Shown: in pieces, positions 23,102 through 35,374 of the stretch
How the letters are laid out: the number at the start of each line of letters is the position of its first letter
Position numbering within the stretch: the stretch's first letter is position 1
Assembly (NCBI GenBank): GCA_015499995.1
Contig: JADNRV010000078.1
Span: 62,001 to 126,000 of the forward strand
DNA length: 64,000 nucleotides
Source of the DNA: Flammula alnicola
Lineage: Eukaryota; Basidiomycota; Agaricomycetes; Agaricales; Strophariaceae
Direction: 5' to 3'
Position numbers and translations under genes: made by a program
The notes under the pieces: model-generated
Database searches by the model: none
What the model was told of the DNA's origin: nothing
The model's input: only the letters and a program-made list of their open reading frames with translations

Positions 23102-25852
23102 TTGGTCTCAACCTACTGTGGGGATATAGGAGGATCTCATTGAAGGTGGGGGGGAGGAGTGTGTTGTGTAGTGCGGATAGGGATGAAAAGAAGCGAGGCG
23201 ATGGGTTTCCCCTTTCTCTCTTGCCCATTCTATGTTTCGCGTCGTCTTGTTCCAAAACTTTCGATCTGCAGATCGCGTCGTTCTATGAGTTGCCAGCCCC
23301 ACCCATGGCAAGCTGTTTTCCGAATTCTATGCTTTCGCTTTGTCTTACCACGCTCTCGCACGAATGCTCATTTACTCTTCAATCTTCTTCGAACGCGTAT
23401 TTCGAATGATTGAATGTTCAGATTCATTTGGCCGATAAGTTCTCAACTAACATCTTTTTCACTCTCAAGCAGCATGTCACCTTAAATTGTGAGCCATTTA
23501 TTTTGGATTCATCTATTTTCTGATCCTCCTGGTATCTTCAGAACTTTAAGCACGGCATCGTCGGCCCACTCTGCCTCCGAATTTTTACCGTCAAAGTGTC
23601 AAGTGTAGTTCGCCTACCTGATTCTACAAGTATGTTTGTCAACGAAGAACTATCCACAGTGTCGTTTTTTCTACTATTCTGGTTCTTGGTCTGGTCATTT
23701 TCATTTTCGCCTTTTTTCAAGATTGCTCGACTTTCACGCCGATTTATAAAATCGGCAATCGGCATGAAGTCCTCATTCCCGATCGCCTCGATTCCGACTT
23801 AATTTCTCATTGTCTGCTATCGATTCCATCTTCTTTTCCTGTATCGTAAGCTGCTCGTTATTTTGATTCCGACGTTATGGCCTGATCTTCCTTTTTTTTT
23901 TTTTTTTGGCCAGTCACAGTTGTGTACACTTTGACAAAAACACCCACAGAATTGTGATTTTCTCTACATGTCTGGCAACTCGAGCAGCGCACAAACGTCG
24001 GCCATACATATGACCTTTCGGCCAGCCCCTTGACTCTGGTCCGTGGTTCTCTGTCTAACCACGCCCTTGCCGCGATCGTTCGTCCACGGTTGGTTTTTTC
24101 TGATGCCTGTTATCGGCGGCTACAATTCGTTTTTTGAACCTGTTCCTCTCTACTGATAATTTAAAGCGCACATGGCCTTGTTGATAGTTCCGGATTCAAA
24201 AACACATCTTCTGGGGGTCATCCAACTATACATTCTGAATAGAAAGGTGGTGTGGCGTACTTCATTCGATGCATATCATTGTCTATATCGAGACGCTTTC
24301 TTTTTTTGCAGACGCACAAGGCTTGACCATCGCGGGAGAATAGCCCCACCAAGTGTACCTGACACGTCGAACCTACCATTTCATCGGACCATGCCTTTCT
24401 GACGCGGATAACTTTGGCGTTCATGAATTCAAAATGTGCCCCTTGCCAGGGATTTGGTCCGATGTTGCTCTTTACAGATACCCCGCTATCCGAACAGCGC
24501 ATTCTCTCACGAGAACGCAAACTTGATATCAGCAGGATTTGTTTTACTCTTCCATCGGATATAAGAAGTACGTATCTTTTTCTGGGAAGGCATTTGGAAT
24601 CAGATAAACATGCTATTGAAAGCCTGTGACTTTTCTCAAGATTTGACGGACCATATTATTCGACCGCCCCACGGTATGGCTAATGGATTCAGCACAACCC
24701 AGGATTTCTGATTTGATGGATAGCAGTCAGTGCTCGATCAACATTCGCCGCGATTCATAAAAACTAGGCTTCACTGCGCCTGCGGCTTCGCCGCAAGCGT
24801 GTCTGCAATTATTGTGCGATGGAGTCGCACCTCGCAGACCGGTGGGGAGCTTGATACATCCTAGCACAAGCGCAAGGTCTTATTCCCACGGGGTGACGAT
24901 CAAAACGCCAGCGGATCACGTGGGCTTAGACATTTGGGCGTCAGCATTACAAAAGGGGAGCAAGCTCCCCAATGAAATTTAGCCATAGTAAGGTACCTTT
25001 CTAGGTTTTCCGCGACGAGTCGTTCCTGATTGGTGACTTGGGCACGGATCAATGAATTCATTACCTTCATTTTCGTGAGCCTCTAAGAGCTGTGATTGTG
25101 CTTGCTTCTATCTCAAAGTTTTGGTCTACACCTTCGCTAAAACACGTTCACAGCGGATTACATCCTCTCCACAAATAAATTCACAAGGAATCCGGATCTC
25201 GCCAGTGCTATTACGATATTACTTGCGGCGAGATGAGGCCAGGATGAACGGTCTACACTGCGTTTTCCGAAGGAAAGCATTCGGTCGCCGACTTCACGTG
25301 AAACTGATCCCGTTCCTCGCTCCATGGCCAGCAGAAGCAAAATTTTGATAATGCTTCCGAATCGAACTTTTTGGAGTTCACACAATTAATTCAACCTCCA
25401 CACTCTCGCGAGCTTGCACACGACGTAACAGCTGTACCCCACAAGTTCTGTTTCCCATCGGCATTTACTAAAAGCTTATAGAGATTCGGAACAGATATCT
25501 ATCCACATCAATTGCGAGTTCCACATGTAGGCCCGCGCGTTCGAGAAGATATGTAGCATATGTCCTCAGTACCGCCGAAAGACGTCGACGGTTCATGAAT
25601 ATAAGCCACAAATGCATTTGGCAGCTTTGCCGTATGATTGATACTCTCTTCTTCTTCTATCCCAACAGCCCTTGAATGCTTAGGTCAATCGTCTGACCCA
25701 ACGGTTCTCCGAGGCCGTACGCTACTCGTAATTTATTGATAACATGAATAGGTTCGCGGTGAATCATAAGTCGCTTATAATGATTCTGATAGACTTCAGG
25801 ATGGTACTCTACAATAAAATAATATATTAGATTACACGCTCTACGTTATAAT
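23102..25852. other. long intergenic stretch
   Basis: About 2.75 kb without a supported gene. It holds a 16-base poly-T run (23892-23907) and the hairpin cluster at 24781-24970. Open frames are short and without motifs. NAC beta and the LIM gene converge on it, so no promoter is needed here, which makes its length unusual for this window. Confidence 0.4.
24781..24970. repeat. cluster of perfect short inverted repeats
   Basis: Four perfect palindromic elements lie within 190 bases: TGCGGC..GCCGCA with a 3-base loop (24781-24795); GTCTGC (24801) pairing with GCAGAC (24834), enclosing GTGCGA..TCGCAC (24814-24830); and GGGGAGC AA GCTCCCC (24955-24970). GGGGAGCTTG at 24844-24853 is also the exact reverse complement of CAAGCTCCCC at 24961-24970. 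This looks like a structured RNA or the remains of a foldback element. Confidence 0.5.
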
Positions 25853-28800
25853 TCATATTTCATTCCGCAACATGATGCTGAAGCAGTTTTCGCAATATGG
25901 TTGATCGTCCCGTTGGAAGAATGATGGATCTTCAAATGGTTTATCACAGCTCTAGAAGAACCACACAAGGTTAGAAAAACACAACGGGTCAAAATTGCGT
26001 GGAAACTGTACTCACGGCACACACGAAACAACCCCAGCACCACTTTCCACCGAGAGCCTCGACGGCCTCGTCGTTATCCCGGATGGATCTCTTACACCGC
26101 TTGCATTTGGGAAGCCTCAGGCGAACATGACAAGCTTCGCAATATGGGTGTCCTTTATACACTGTGAATCCTTCGAACTCGCCATCTCCGCTCAATGCAA
26201 GCTCTCCTGGAATCAAAAGACGGCTCATTAACATTAAATTGACAATGAGACAAAATCGCCAAACCTTTGGAATCTGTGGGAAGCCCGCCAGATGGTGAAA
26301 GGAACGGATCGCCACATTCGGCACAGAAGAAATGTTGTGTGTGATATGCCCTCTTCCCCAGGGCAGGATCGTCCAGACTGATGAATTGCTCCTCGATGAT
26401 GGCCGTCTTGCATGAGTAACATCTCGGTGCAAAGTTCTGTTTGGAATCAGACATTGAGACCGAGTAACGTACATCGGAAAATAGGACTCACTTCGTGGTA
26501 ATCTAAATGGCAGTATGGCCGCCCTTCATGCTCATACGAACTCACATGTTCGAGCAATTCGTTGCACACTGTACACTTGAAACATGCTGGATGATACCTC
26601 TGGCCCATGGCGCTTACAATACGGCCAATGATCGATCCATGACATCCGCCACAAACAAGTCCGCCTGGCCGTGGCTGGCCAAAGTTCTGCCCAATCTGAG
26701 ATTGAGATTGCGGTGGGGGCCCTTGGTGCCTTCCTTGCCCACGGTGGTTCGCATTATTACCGTTGGGGCCGGAAATATTGATACTTGGCCCACTATGGTG
26801 GTCGTTGAAGTCAGGCCCAGAGACACTGACACCAGGAATGTCATAAACCTGAATTTTAGGTCCTTCATTGGCCGCGAATCGTTGTTTTCTTGGAGATCCT
26901 TCCGAGTCGACGTGGATCATAGGAGCGTCCACATTAATCATAGGGACGTTGTTTCCCATTTGCGGCGAAGAGTTTACATTGATCATTGGAATCGACGCAC
27001 GTTGGGGCGCGGAATCGACTTGAATCATTGGGACGTTTGCCCTCGATGGCGAACCAACATTGATCCTTGGAATCCTTCGACGTTCATGGTCGCTTTCTTC
27101 CTCCAGTTTAGGTATATCCGCCATTTTTTCTCTACCTCCAATAGGATGAGGGGATTCGATGCCTACAGTAGGCGGTGGTGCAGGAGTCTGAGGTTGATGT
27201 CGGTGATTATTGAATGGAGCATGGTTCAGCTGATCAGAAAATTGAGAATGTGAGCCTGCTTGGTTCTGTTGGCTTTGGTTTTGACCGCGTCCGAACGAAG
27301 AAAGTTGTACATGCGCATTGGAAGTATCGTACACCTGGCTTTGAGGTCGTCTTTGTCTCGGCGAGTCAGTTCCTTGGTCAATGGGAACGGTAGGCGCAGA
27401 GTATAAAGACCGACGGCGCGCCAGCTGCTCAGAGATCCGACTATCCGCTGCAGCAGATGAAGGTTGGGGTTGATCTTGCGGGCGTCCTTGTGGCTGAGGA
27501 AGTTCCCTTCTTAGTGTGTATCCTCCAGCAGGACCGGGAGAAGGCGTTCGGATGACCGTGGCACGCGGAGGCGGGTCGTCCAGATTCAAGTTGGCTCTGC
27601 TGTAACTATGGATGCCTTTATCGCCTTGGTTTGGTCTGGCAGAAAATTCGGACGAAGGAGTGGTAGCAGAATGTGGCCTCGAGTCGAAGTACCCTGTACT
27701 TTCATCCGCGACAGATCCAGGGGTCCTGGGCAGACGAGGCAGATCCACAGGCCATGCACCAGAGCTCGGCCACGCACCAGAGCTCGCCACCGAACCACGA
27801 CTGTCGCTCCGCGTTCCGTTGCCATTGATCTTCATAGCCGTGAACTTCGTATGCAGATCGTCTTGGCCTTGGCCCCGACCTTGCCTCGCATAGTGTTTCT
27901 CCTCATCATAGCTATCATGCTTCAGCGGAGCGCTCTTCAGCCTGGGCCCTGCTCGCACTTTCTTATCCGCACCTGCAGCTGGCGCTTCACGCACCATGGC
28001 TGGTGGCTGCGGTAGTCCGGCGCCAGCACCTCGGAATCTGTGGTCTGGTTCAGGATCTCTATCCCATTCTCGCTCCCGATACCCTCGTTGCCTTTCAGCA
28101 CCGGCAGTAGCAGGACGACGCGGCTGACGGCGCTCCGCCTCGTCCTCGTCATCATAGTCATCGCTGTACTGCGTTCCAGAGCCCGCACGCCGATTCGGAG
28201 GAAGTGGCATGTTGCGGATACCATACTGCGGGCTCGAAGCCTGCCTGAGATCACGTCCATCCCAGTCTCTCTCTCCTCTAGCTCCAGCTCCTCGCTCCTT
28301 TGATTTTCGGATACCAACAACGCCCTTTCGTGTTTTCTTCCACTCGATTTCGCTTTCTTCCTCGTCTTCTTCCTCGTCTTCTTCCTCTTCCGAGTCATCG
28401 TAAGCCAGCCTGATGTCTTCCTCATCCTCATACCCCCTCCGCCGCCGCCTCTCGCCACTAACGAACGCCGACCCAGGTCTGCGCACCCTATCCACCTCGC
28501 TGGGCTCGCGTCTATGCCTTACAACATCCCGCTCCTCAAAAGCGCTCCTCGACCGCTCATGCTTGCGCATCTCAACCGGCTCGCGGACGACCCTCTTCAA
28601 GTTCTTGGGCGTCTTCTCTTCCTCCTCCTCCGCTCGGCTCCGGAGCTTGGGTCGCAGTTTCGGCTTTGCGACAGGAGCAGGCTCTCTCTCGCCGCCTTTC
28701 CTTGGTTTATTATTGCCGATGGGAGTAATGTCCGTGTATGCGGTATATGGATCGACCTTGGTTTTGGGCCTCAGGACTTTCTTCTTTGGGGTCTCTTCCT

Positions 28801-30877
28801 CTGGTTCGTATGCGGTGTATCTGGAGCGTGAAAGAGCACGCTGTTGGCGTTCGCTGGCTTGGTTTTGGCTGTATTGGCGACCGTGGGTAGCAGCGTAACG
28901 ATGATCAGGTTCGGATTCCTCGGTTCCTTCTTCCTCCTCTTCTTCCTCGACCTCGTCCTCCTCATCGTCTTCCTCGGTTTCTTCCTCTTCTTCAGTCTCT
29001 TCTTCCTCTTCCTCTGGTTGAGGTTGACCGGCGTGCCCTCTAGCATTATAATTGGCAGGAGCTCTACTGTGCGCATACTGCGACAGTTGCTGTTGCTGAT
29101 ACCCCGGATATCTCTGCTGAACTGGACTCATCGGCTGCGCATAACTCGCACTAGCGCCGTGGTTTTGCTGCTGATACTGAGCAGCGACGTTCGCAGGGGC
29201 CTGTGCTGCAGCAGGCGATGGAGGCGGTGCACCTGACTTCTTCTTGAGCTTGCCTTTACCCTTCGCCGGAGGAGCGGCAGCAGCAGGAGGGGGTGCAGAT
29301 GGGACTGCAGCCTGTGGAACTGCCTGTGGCTTTGGCTTGGGATGAGGCTCGGAGACCATTCCCGCTGCATACCCCCATGCAGGAGCGGGCATCTCAGGGA
29401 TCGTCCGTTTCCACATTGGAGTGAATTTCTTGGCAGGAGCGTTGGACGTCGAGGAACTGGTATCATTCGTCGTGTTCGTCGTTGTCGCATTAGAGGTGGC
29501 CGATGACGTATTGTTTACGGTTTTTACACTTCCAGGCGTCGTCGGTGTAATAATATTTCCTGAAGAACCCCGCGGGGTATTCCATGACGTCGCAGGTGCA
29601 CTTTCCTTGACTGGGCTGCTCGACTCTGAATTTGGCTGGGACTGGAACCGTGGTGGGCTCGGTCTCCTCTTCGGTGGCACGACCCCCGAAGAGTCCGAAT
29701 TTGAGCCGATAGCGTAACTCGACGTTCTTGAAAGACCAACAATCTCAGTGGTCTTTCTTTCAGACAAAGCAGGAGGAGCAGGCAGCGGAGACTTAGTTGG
29801 GCTCGGAGAACGCTTCTGCGTAAGCCAAGCTGGACCTGATGATGATGCTGTAGAGAACGCCGAGCTCGTGGCACTACCCAGCGAAGGGACAATTGCGGAA
29901 GAGCCATGAGGAAGTTTACCTAGATCAATTGTTGCCCGTTTATTATTATTACTTGACGTCGTTGGAGTGGGTAACGGCCGGCTACGGGTCGGAGAAGGTG
30001 TCTTCGAAGACTGGGGGACGATGGTCTGTATAGGTTGCACAGAGAAAGGTCTGCCCGATGCCGGCGTCGTCGTATTTGCAGTAGGAAGAGTCGACCCACG
30101 TTGTGGGGTATTTATTGGAGGCAAGATAGGCGGCTTTGCGTTTGCTCCGGGTGATGGTTGAGGGAGTGGCCGTCGCCCTGGGGTTTGAGGTGCTTGAATT
30201 TGAGGCGCTTGAGTTTGAGGCGCTTGAGGTATTTGAGGGGGAATTTGTGCTTGGGCGGCCTGCGCCTGTTGTGCTAAAGTAGCTGAAAGGGCTACGGGTG
30301 GCGGTTTAGACGCTGGTAACCTCCAAGAAGATCCGGACGAGCTCGTGGGCAAGGCAGATGCCGTCTGGTTGGGAAAGGACGACAACTGCACGTTGGGTAT
30401 TTGACTCTGTGGTTGCAGTTGTGGTTGTGATTGATACGCCTGCTGGACATGCTGCTGGATGGGATATTGTGACGGCGGTTGTGGTTGGGAATATGACGCT
30501 TGAGATGAAGCGTAAGGCGTCTGGGACAGCGGGTAAGATGTCTGCGGTTGTGCAAATGGGGTCTGAGCCGGAATGTATGGAGTTTGAGACGGCTGGTATG
30601 GGGTTTGTGGCGGGGCATATGGGGTCTGGCTCAGCGCATACGGTGGTTGCACGGGAGCCTGAACATATTGTTGTTGAGTAAACTGGAAACCTTGCGACTG
30701 AAGAGGTTGTTGCGGTTGCTGAACCGTATAGGTTGGATGCCTTTGCAGATGCGGTTGTGGTTGTGGTTTCCCCAGCTGTTGGTAGATATTCTGAGGTTGC
30801 TGGAATACTGGCGAGTACTGCTGCTGCTGCTGAACAGGCTGACCCTGCCCCTGATAATATCCTTGGTTGTGTGTCAT
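25853..30877 (-). CDS. PXL1: large LIM-domain protein, fungal paxillin-like (Pxl1 family)
   Basis: Probable cytoskeletal scaffold at the cell cortex or division site. Start taken at ATG 30875-30877 (MTHNQGYYQGQ), giving over 1,500 residues, mostly one exon (26480-30877). The N-terminal 500 residues are Q/P/S-rich with QTPY-type repeats; next comes an acidic EEE/EDDEED tract and several K/R-rich acidic-basic stretches; then a run of PMI-x-V-D/N-S repeats. Three LIM zinc-finger domains end the protein: LIM1 (CGGCHGSIIGRIVS, YHPACFKCTVCNELL, YCHLDYHE); LIM2 (CYSCKTAIIEEQF, HFFCAECGDPF, YCEACHVRL); LIM3 (CKRCKRSI, WCWGCFVCACDKPF, YCENCFSIML), stop at 25853-25855. Introns lie near 26447-26492, 26210-26265 and 25950-26014. 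Unusually long for the family. Large open frames on the opposite strand are shadows of its biased composition. Confidence 0.85.
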
Positions 30878-31784
30878 AGTTAACGCCTCTGTAATAAAGG
30901 TATCAGCTTCAGTAACAAGTTTCCTTGATAATATAAGTACCAAGTTATGCCACTGTTATCTGCGACGATGCGCTAGAAGAAAGTGGTTCAAGTCAGATTA
31001 CGGCAACTTGAACCACTGCGCGAGAGATTCGAACGCGATCTCATCGATCAGTCACGTGGACGGTGCCTTGCGGTCACCACATCGCAAAAAGCCCAAAATA
31101 GACAACTCGATAGTCTCGAGCTTTCCTTTTCCTTTCAACGTCATCAGCGCTATAAGTGGTCCACGGACCAATCTACGGTAATAATGCCACTAAATTCTTC
31201 TGCTCAAAGAACGTCCGAATCCTTCTACCGTTTATTTCGTTTCACACCAATGTCGACATTCAAGGGCTGTTACGACAGATTTGTCTTGGGAGGTTGAGCG
31301 CCATGAATGCAGAAACGGGAGTCTTCCTCGGTGAGCGTATGTAGATGCTTTTTTTATCACGAGTGATAAAGATAAATTCTGAGTTACTAATGAAATCTCT
31401 TTCTCACAGCTCGAAGGGGTTGTACGAGTACTGACCAGGGGAGTTGCATCCGGCTGGTTGCACAGAAAGATGCTGCACAGCCTGCACGATGCGAGGCGAC
31501 GCGTCCGCAGTCTGTAAGTACTTTACAATCCATCTGTACTGCGACAAGTCGGCGTCTTTGTCAAATCACGTGGGCTTTATTTGCAGGGGTGGCGATGTTC
31601 GAGTCCTAGAAGTGGAACAGTTTCGAAGCTGCCATCGTCAAAGATGCTCCAACCTACGTTTACTCCGCATCACATCCACCTCCACCCCACCCCCCTAATT
31701 GCTTCCAGCCAAATCCCCGCTCTTTTCTGCCCTTGTTCCACCTAACTCAAAACTTTATCTAATTCTGAGACCTGAAAGGCGGGC
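30878..31784. other. divergent intergenic region with inverted repeat
   Basis: About 900 bases between the divergent LIM and YibB-like genes, presumably both promoters. It contains the 11-base inverted repeat listed separately and ends in a C/T-rich tract before the plus-strand start. No gene supported. Confidence 0.4.
30982..31017. promoter_or_regulatory. perfect 11-bp inverted repeat, possible regulator site
   Basis: AGTGGTTCAAG (30982-30992) and its exact reverse complement CTTGAACCACT (31007-31017) are separated by 14 bases, about 105 bases before the LIM gene start. The spacing suits a dimeric transcription factor or a hairpin in the LIM leader. Function inferred from symmetry and position only. 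Confidence 0.35.
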
Positions 31785-33125
31785 ATGGCGTTGGAAGGGG
31801 TTCGGAGTTGGGCATGGCGTCCGTGCTTTCGCTTTCGACAATTCATAATCGTCCTCCTGGCTGTGGTACTGCTCAGCTTTTTCTTCATCGCGAATATCGC
31901 GCTGCAGGATATATCTGAGACAACCATTTCCTTGGAGCGGGCTCATGACCCCGAGAGTCATGGTCTGGCCGAACACGCCTCGGCAACAGGCAACTCGGCA
32001 AGCAACACCACAGCGCGCATTCTCCTCGTGTCGGCCATGTTTCCCCTCCCAAAATCGAAACATTCCAAGGAGGACTATGCATATTGGATTTCTAAGTTCC
32101 TTCAACCTGTCTCAACCGATGTCTACTTTTATACGCCGCCAGACTTCGCGCCGACGGTCCGGCAAGCACGGGGACGCGGTTTGTCAATAACCATAGACAC
32201 GAATTACACCTCGCCTTTCGATATCCCACCGCTAAAGGGCCTGGAAGACAAATACAAAAAAATGCACAGTCAAGATAGAGAAGGTTTCCGCCACTCTCCC
32301 GAACTCTACGCCATATGGAACGCGAAACCCTTCCTTTTGGACGCTGCCGTGAAAGCCCTGGCGGAGAAAGGCGAAGTGTATGATTATGCGTTTTGGAATG
32401 ATGCTGGAAGTTTTCGCGAAGACCATCGATATACAGAATGGCCAGACCCACGGAGAGTCGATCAGATTTGGCAGAAAGGCAGCGAATTGACGGGAATGAA
32501 GAAAGATGAACTCTTGTTTTTCCCTTTGACTGGCTTGCCAGATTCGAAGATGAAATATTGGACCGAGGATATGGGCCCGGTTGATTATGACATCAGTGAA
32601 GGTATGAACTCACCTTTTCACTGAGAATTATGTTTATAACTTTTCGCTCAAGGATCTTTCTTCGGAGGGACGCCAAACACTGTATCATGGTGGAAGCGCA
32701 CCTTTTACGCTTACCATGACTATTACCTCTCGCTCGGACTATTCGTAGGAAAGGACCAAACGCTCATCAACGCCCTCTTCCTCCTCTTCCCCGAGCGTCT
32801 CATTACAGTCTGGTATCACGACCCCAACTCTCCCGCGCATGCCGGTCTCATCCCGTACTTCGACGCAGGTTACTTGGGCGCTTGTGGGGCCGAGTGGTTT
32901 TATTACCAGTTTTGGCTATCAGGGCGTTCGACGCGCGACGCGATGAGAGAGTCGTGGATTAGCGTATTGCCGTCACGGTGGGTTAACTGGGAGTGGTGGA
33001 AGAATCGACAGACGTGCCGGTTGACGGGTGTCTTGGCTTTGAAGGATGTTCTGCAAGGGCAGTTTGGGAAGAAGTGGAAACCGCCTGTGAGGACTATTGT
33101 AGTTCCCGGCATCGAGTCGGAATGA
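31785..33125 (+). CDS. type II membrane protein, HtrL/YibB-like glycosyltransferase-fold
   Basis: Probable secretory-pathway protein with a short cytosolic tail (MALEGVRSWAWRPCFRFRQF), one signal anchor (IIVLLAVVLLSFFFIANIAL) and a lumenal domain. The lumenal part has the HtrL/YibB pattern: ARILLVSAMFPL, YWISKFLQPVSTDVYFYTPP, LYAIWNAKPFLLDAAV, YDYAFWNDAGSFRED, then after the single intron (near 32602-32653) SFFGGTPNTVSWWKRTF and LGLFVGKDQTLINALF. The W/F-x-D-A-G motif and the FVGKDQ motif are the usual landmarks; sugar transfer is suspected for the family but not shown. Two NxS/T sites in the stalk fit a lumenal location. About 430 residues; complete. Confidence 0.72.
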
Positions 33126-33396
33126 CAGTCCTGACCTGGGATGTTGGAAAGCACCAGTGTATTATCTGTTATACCTATGGACCTAAATCGGAAGTCATTG
33201 TGTATATTGTGAATTGTGGCGCATCTTGGCACAGGCATCTCAGGCTGGATCCAGGGTCTTTGTTTGGCAAATTACAGTTAGACAAATATTCATGGGATAC
33301 GAACCATGTGGTTCAATTTCCAGAGGTCTCCAGTACTCCCAACACCTCTCCAGTACTCAACGTTGCAACACCTCCTCAGTTCGTCAGCCCGACTCT
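33126..33396. other. short intergenic
   Basis: Between two plus-strand genes; an open frame continuous with the next gene extends back to 33214 but has no ATG. Confidence 0.35.
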
Positions 33397-34253
33397 ATGG
33401 AAAGCACAGCCCCTAACACGGAGTTATCTTCTGTCGCTGCCTCCTCGAGCCCGACCCCCGGCCAAGGAATGAATCTGACGAACGCCGAACCACCTTCGGA
33501 AAGGCAGAACGCCAAAAGTCCGCGCATGGAACGGCCACTTGCGGAGATCATCTCGGAGCAGTTTCCCCCGTTCGATGCCGAGTCTCTTATTGTGAACCCG
33601 TTCCAGGATGAAGCGGGTAGAGATGCCAAGTTCGAGGAAGGTGATTTGCAGCATATATGCTTGTCGCACTGGTATTTTCGAGGCATAGAGCGCATATATG
33701 CACCTTTTTCGCTCCCTCTACCTCAAATTGGTGACGTTAACGTTTCTGACAGACTGCCTCCTGATATCTAGAGCTCAGCGCGAGGTTGCTCAATGCCATT
33801 CTCATGACACACGCGTGGGCCGCCAGCCGGCCAAAGCACGAAGCCATGATCGAAAGCCGAAAACTCGAAGACGAAATATCCCAAATAATGGAGACAGAGA
33901 GACAACAAGGCATGTGCACACCAACACCCTCCTCTTCCTCGTTCTACCGCGTCGGGATCGTCGGTATGCTTGCTTCGTTCTGCACTGGACACACTTCCTC
34001 GCCATGCTCTTCACGACCTTTATATGCTGAACTTGGCTCATATTCCCTGCTCTCCTTTGTTTTTCGTCATTCTAGAGCAAACACGCGAGAAGCTGGGCGA
34101 GTTTGTGCGAAGGATGAAGACGGCCTTAGCAGCACTCATTGGCACTCCGTTCTGATTCTGGGTGCTATCTTACTTGCCCGTGTACTGAGCGCTTTTTTTC
34201 CACTTGCATTTCTCGGAATTCTTTTGCTGTATTCTAGCTCTGGTGCAAAGTAA
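33397..34253 (+). CDS. hypothetical small protein with two possible C-termini
   Basis: Not recognised. ATG at 33397 begins a S/P/T-rich N-terminus (MESTAPNTELSSVAASSSPT), then PLAEIISEQFPPFDAESLIV and FQDEAGRDAKFEE. An intron (33640-33771) joins in phase to ELSARLLNAILMTHAWAASR and a charged helix (EAMIESRKLEDEISQIMETE). The second intron starts at 33964 and has two AG acceptors two bases apart (TCTAG at 34075, TCTAGAG at 34077). The first gives a soluble tail ending GTPF at 34155. The second gives a longer tail with a hydrophobic segment (VLILGAILLARVLSAFFPLA) ending at 34253. Length about 170-205 residues. The coding nature of the two main exons is reasonable; function unknown. Confidence 0.5.
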
Positions 34254-35374
34254 CTTTCTGTTCGGAACTATGATATCGTCCGACTACCCGCACACATCTC
34301 GGCGCGCTTGACTCCTATACTCTACTTCCTTTTGAATCGAAGCTCAGTACCAGACCCCAGGGAAGTCTTGTGTCAGAGTGCGACACGGGCGGGGATCGTG
34401 AACATCGCTCGCCTATTCCCATCTACACATAGGCGCTCGTTTCAAAAGTGGCTTTACTTGGTACTAACCCCACGATTGTGAGAGTAAGCGCCCATGAAAG
34501 CGCTTATTATTCTTCCCCGTATGTGGTTGCAATTTATTCTTTGTCCGTTAATCACGCCTCATTACAATGTCTGACAGGTTTTACGTCCAGAGTTGCTGTT
34601 TTAATTGCAGGTTCATTAACTTCCAGAGGTGTTTCTAGATTGCAAGGCGACAAGCTGACGGCAAAAATGTACGCAAATTAGATACTCTGGTCCATGTTGC
34701 CTCCCACCAATGATAGTGCATGCTGTGTAGATTAGTGCGTCCCTTCGGGAAAACCTGTGCTACTTGATATGGAACATCCATGTCCCGCCACACAGCTGAT
34801 CAAAAGATTACTTGTCAACATGTAATTATGGCTCCAGAGTAAGTAGATATCTTATACAAATCTTACAATTTGAATATGTCTGCAGTTACAAAGACAGGGT
34901 AACCGAAGCGATTTTAAAACGTTATGCAACCATTTGACACCCTACACGGACAAGTCACGGTTTCTTCCCATGCGATATTCTGTGCCAGTACTTATTTCAG
35001 TCAGTCGTCAACTAATTATATTTAGGCTGTGCAATTAAAAACAGCCTTGGATCGCTCGTGTGCCCCGAGGCGCCTTACAGTCCTCACCGCCTTGACGTGC
35101 CAGAAGTAATCCGATTACCATCGATTCCAGCCATTCTGAGTGTGCTCGGCTATATCCAGGTATGATCTTTTTCCGCGTGCTTTGCATATACTCGTAGTAC
35201 GCTTCCAGTTGCAGCCATGCATCTTCCACTGCTGGTTATATACCAAGCCATCCGTGCTCCCAAAGTTTCCATTTCACCACATTTTATGCTTGCCTATCCC
35301 AAAGGCATCCGATTATCTTCGTCGATTTCCATCAGCACTCGCATCTCTCAATAACACTGCTATTTGTGCTCAGC
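34254..35374. other. intergenic
   Basis: About 1.1 kb, AT-rich in its middle. Only short open frames without motifs; presumed promoter of the WW-like family member A. Confidence 0.4.

Noticed and set aside
27608..29717. Several long plus-strand open frames opposite the LIM gene
   Set aside because: Shadows of the biased Q/P/S/E codon composition of the LIM protein on the other strand.
31018..31080. Possible minus-strand tRNA around GATTCGAACGCGATC
   Set aside because: The T-loop word is present but the flanking bases do not form a 5-bp T-stem, and no acceptor or anticodon stem can be drawn.
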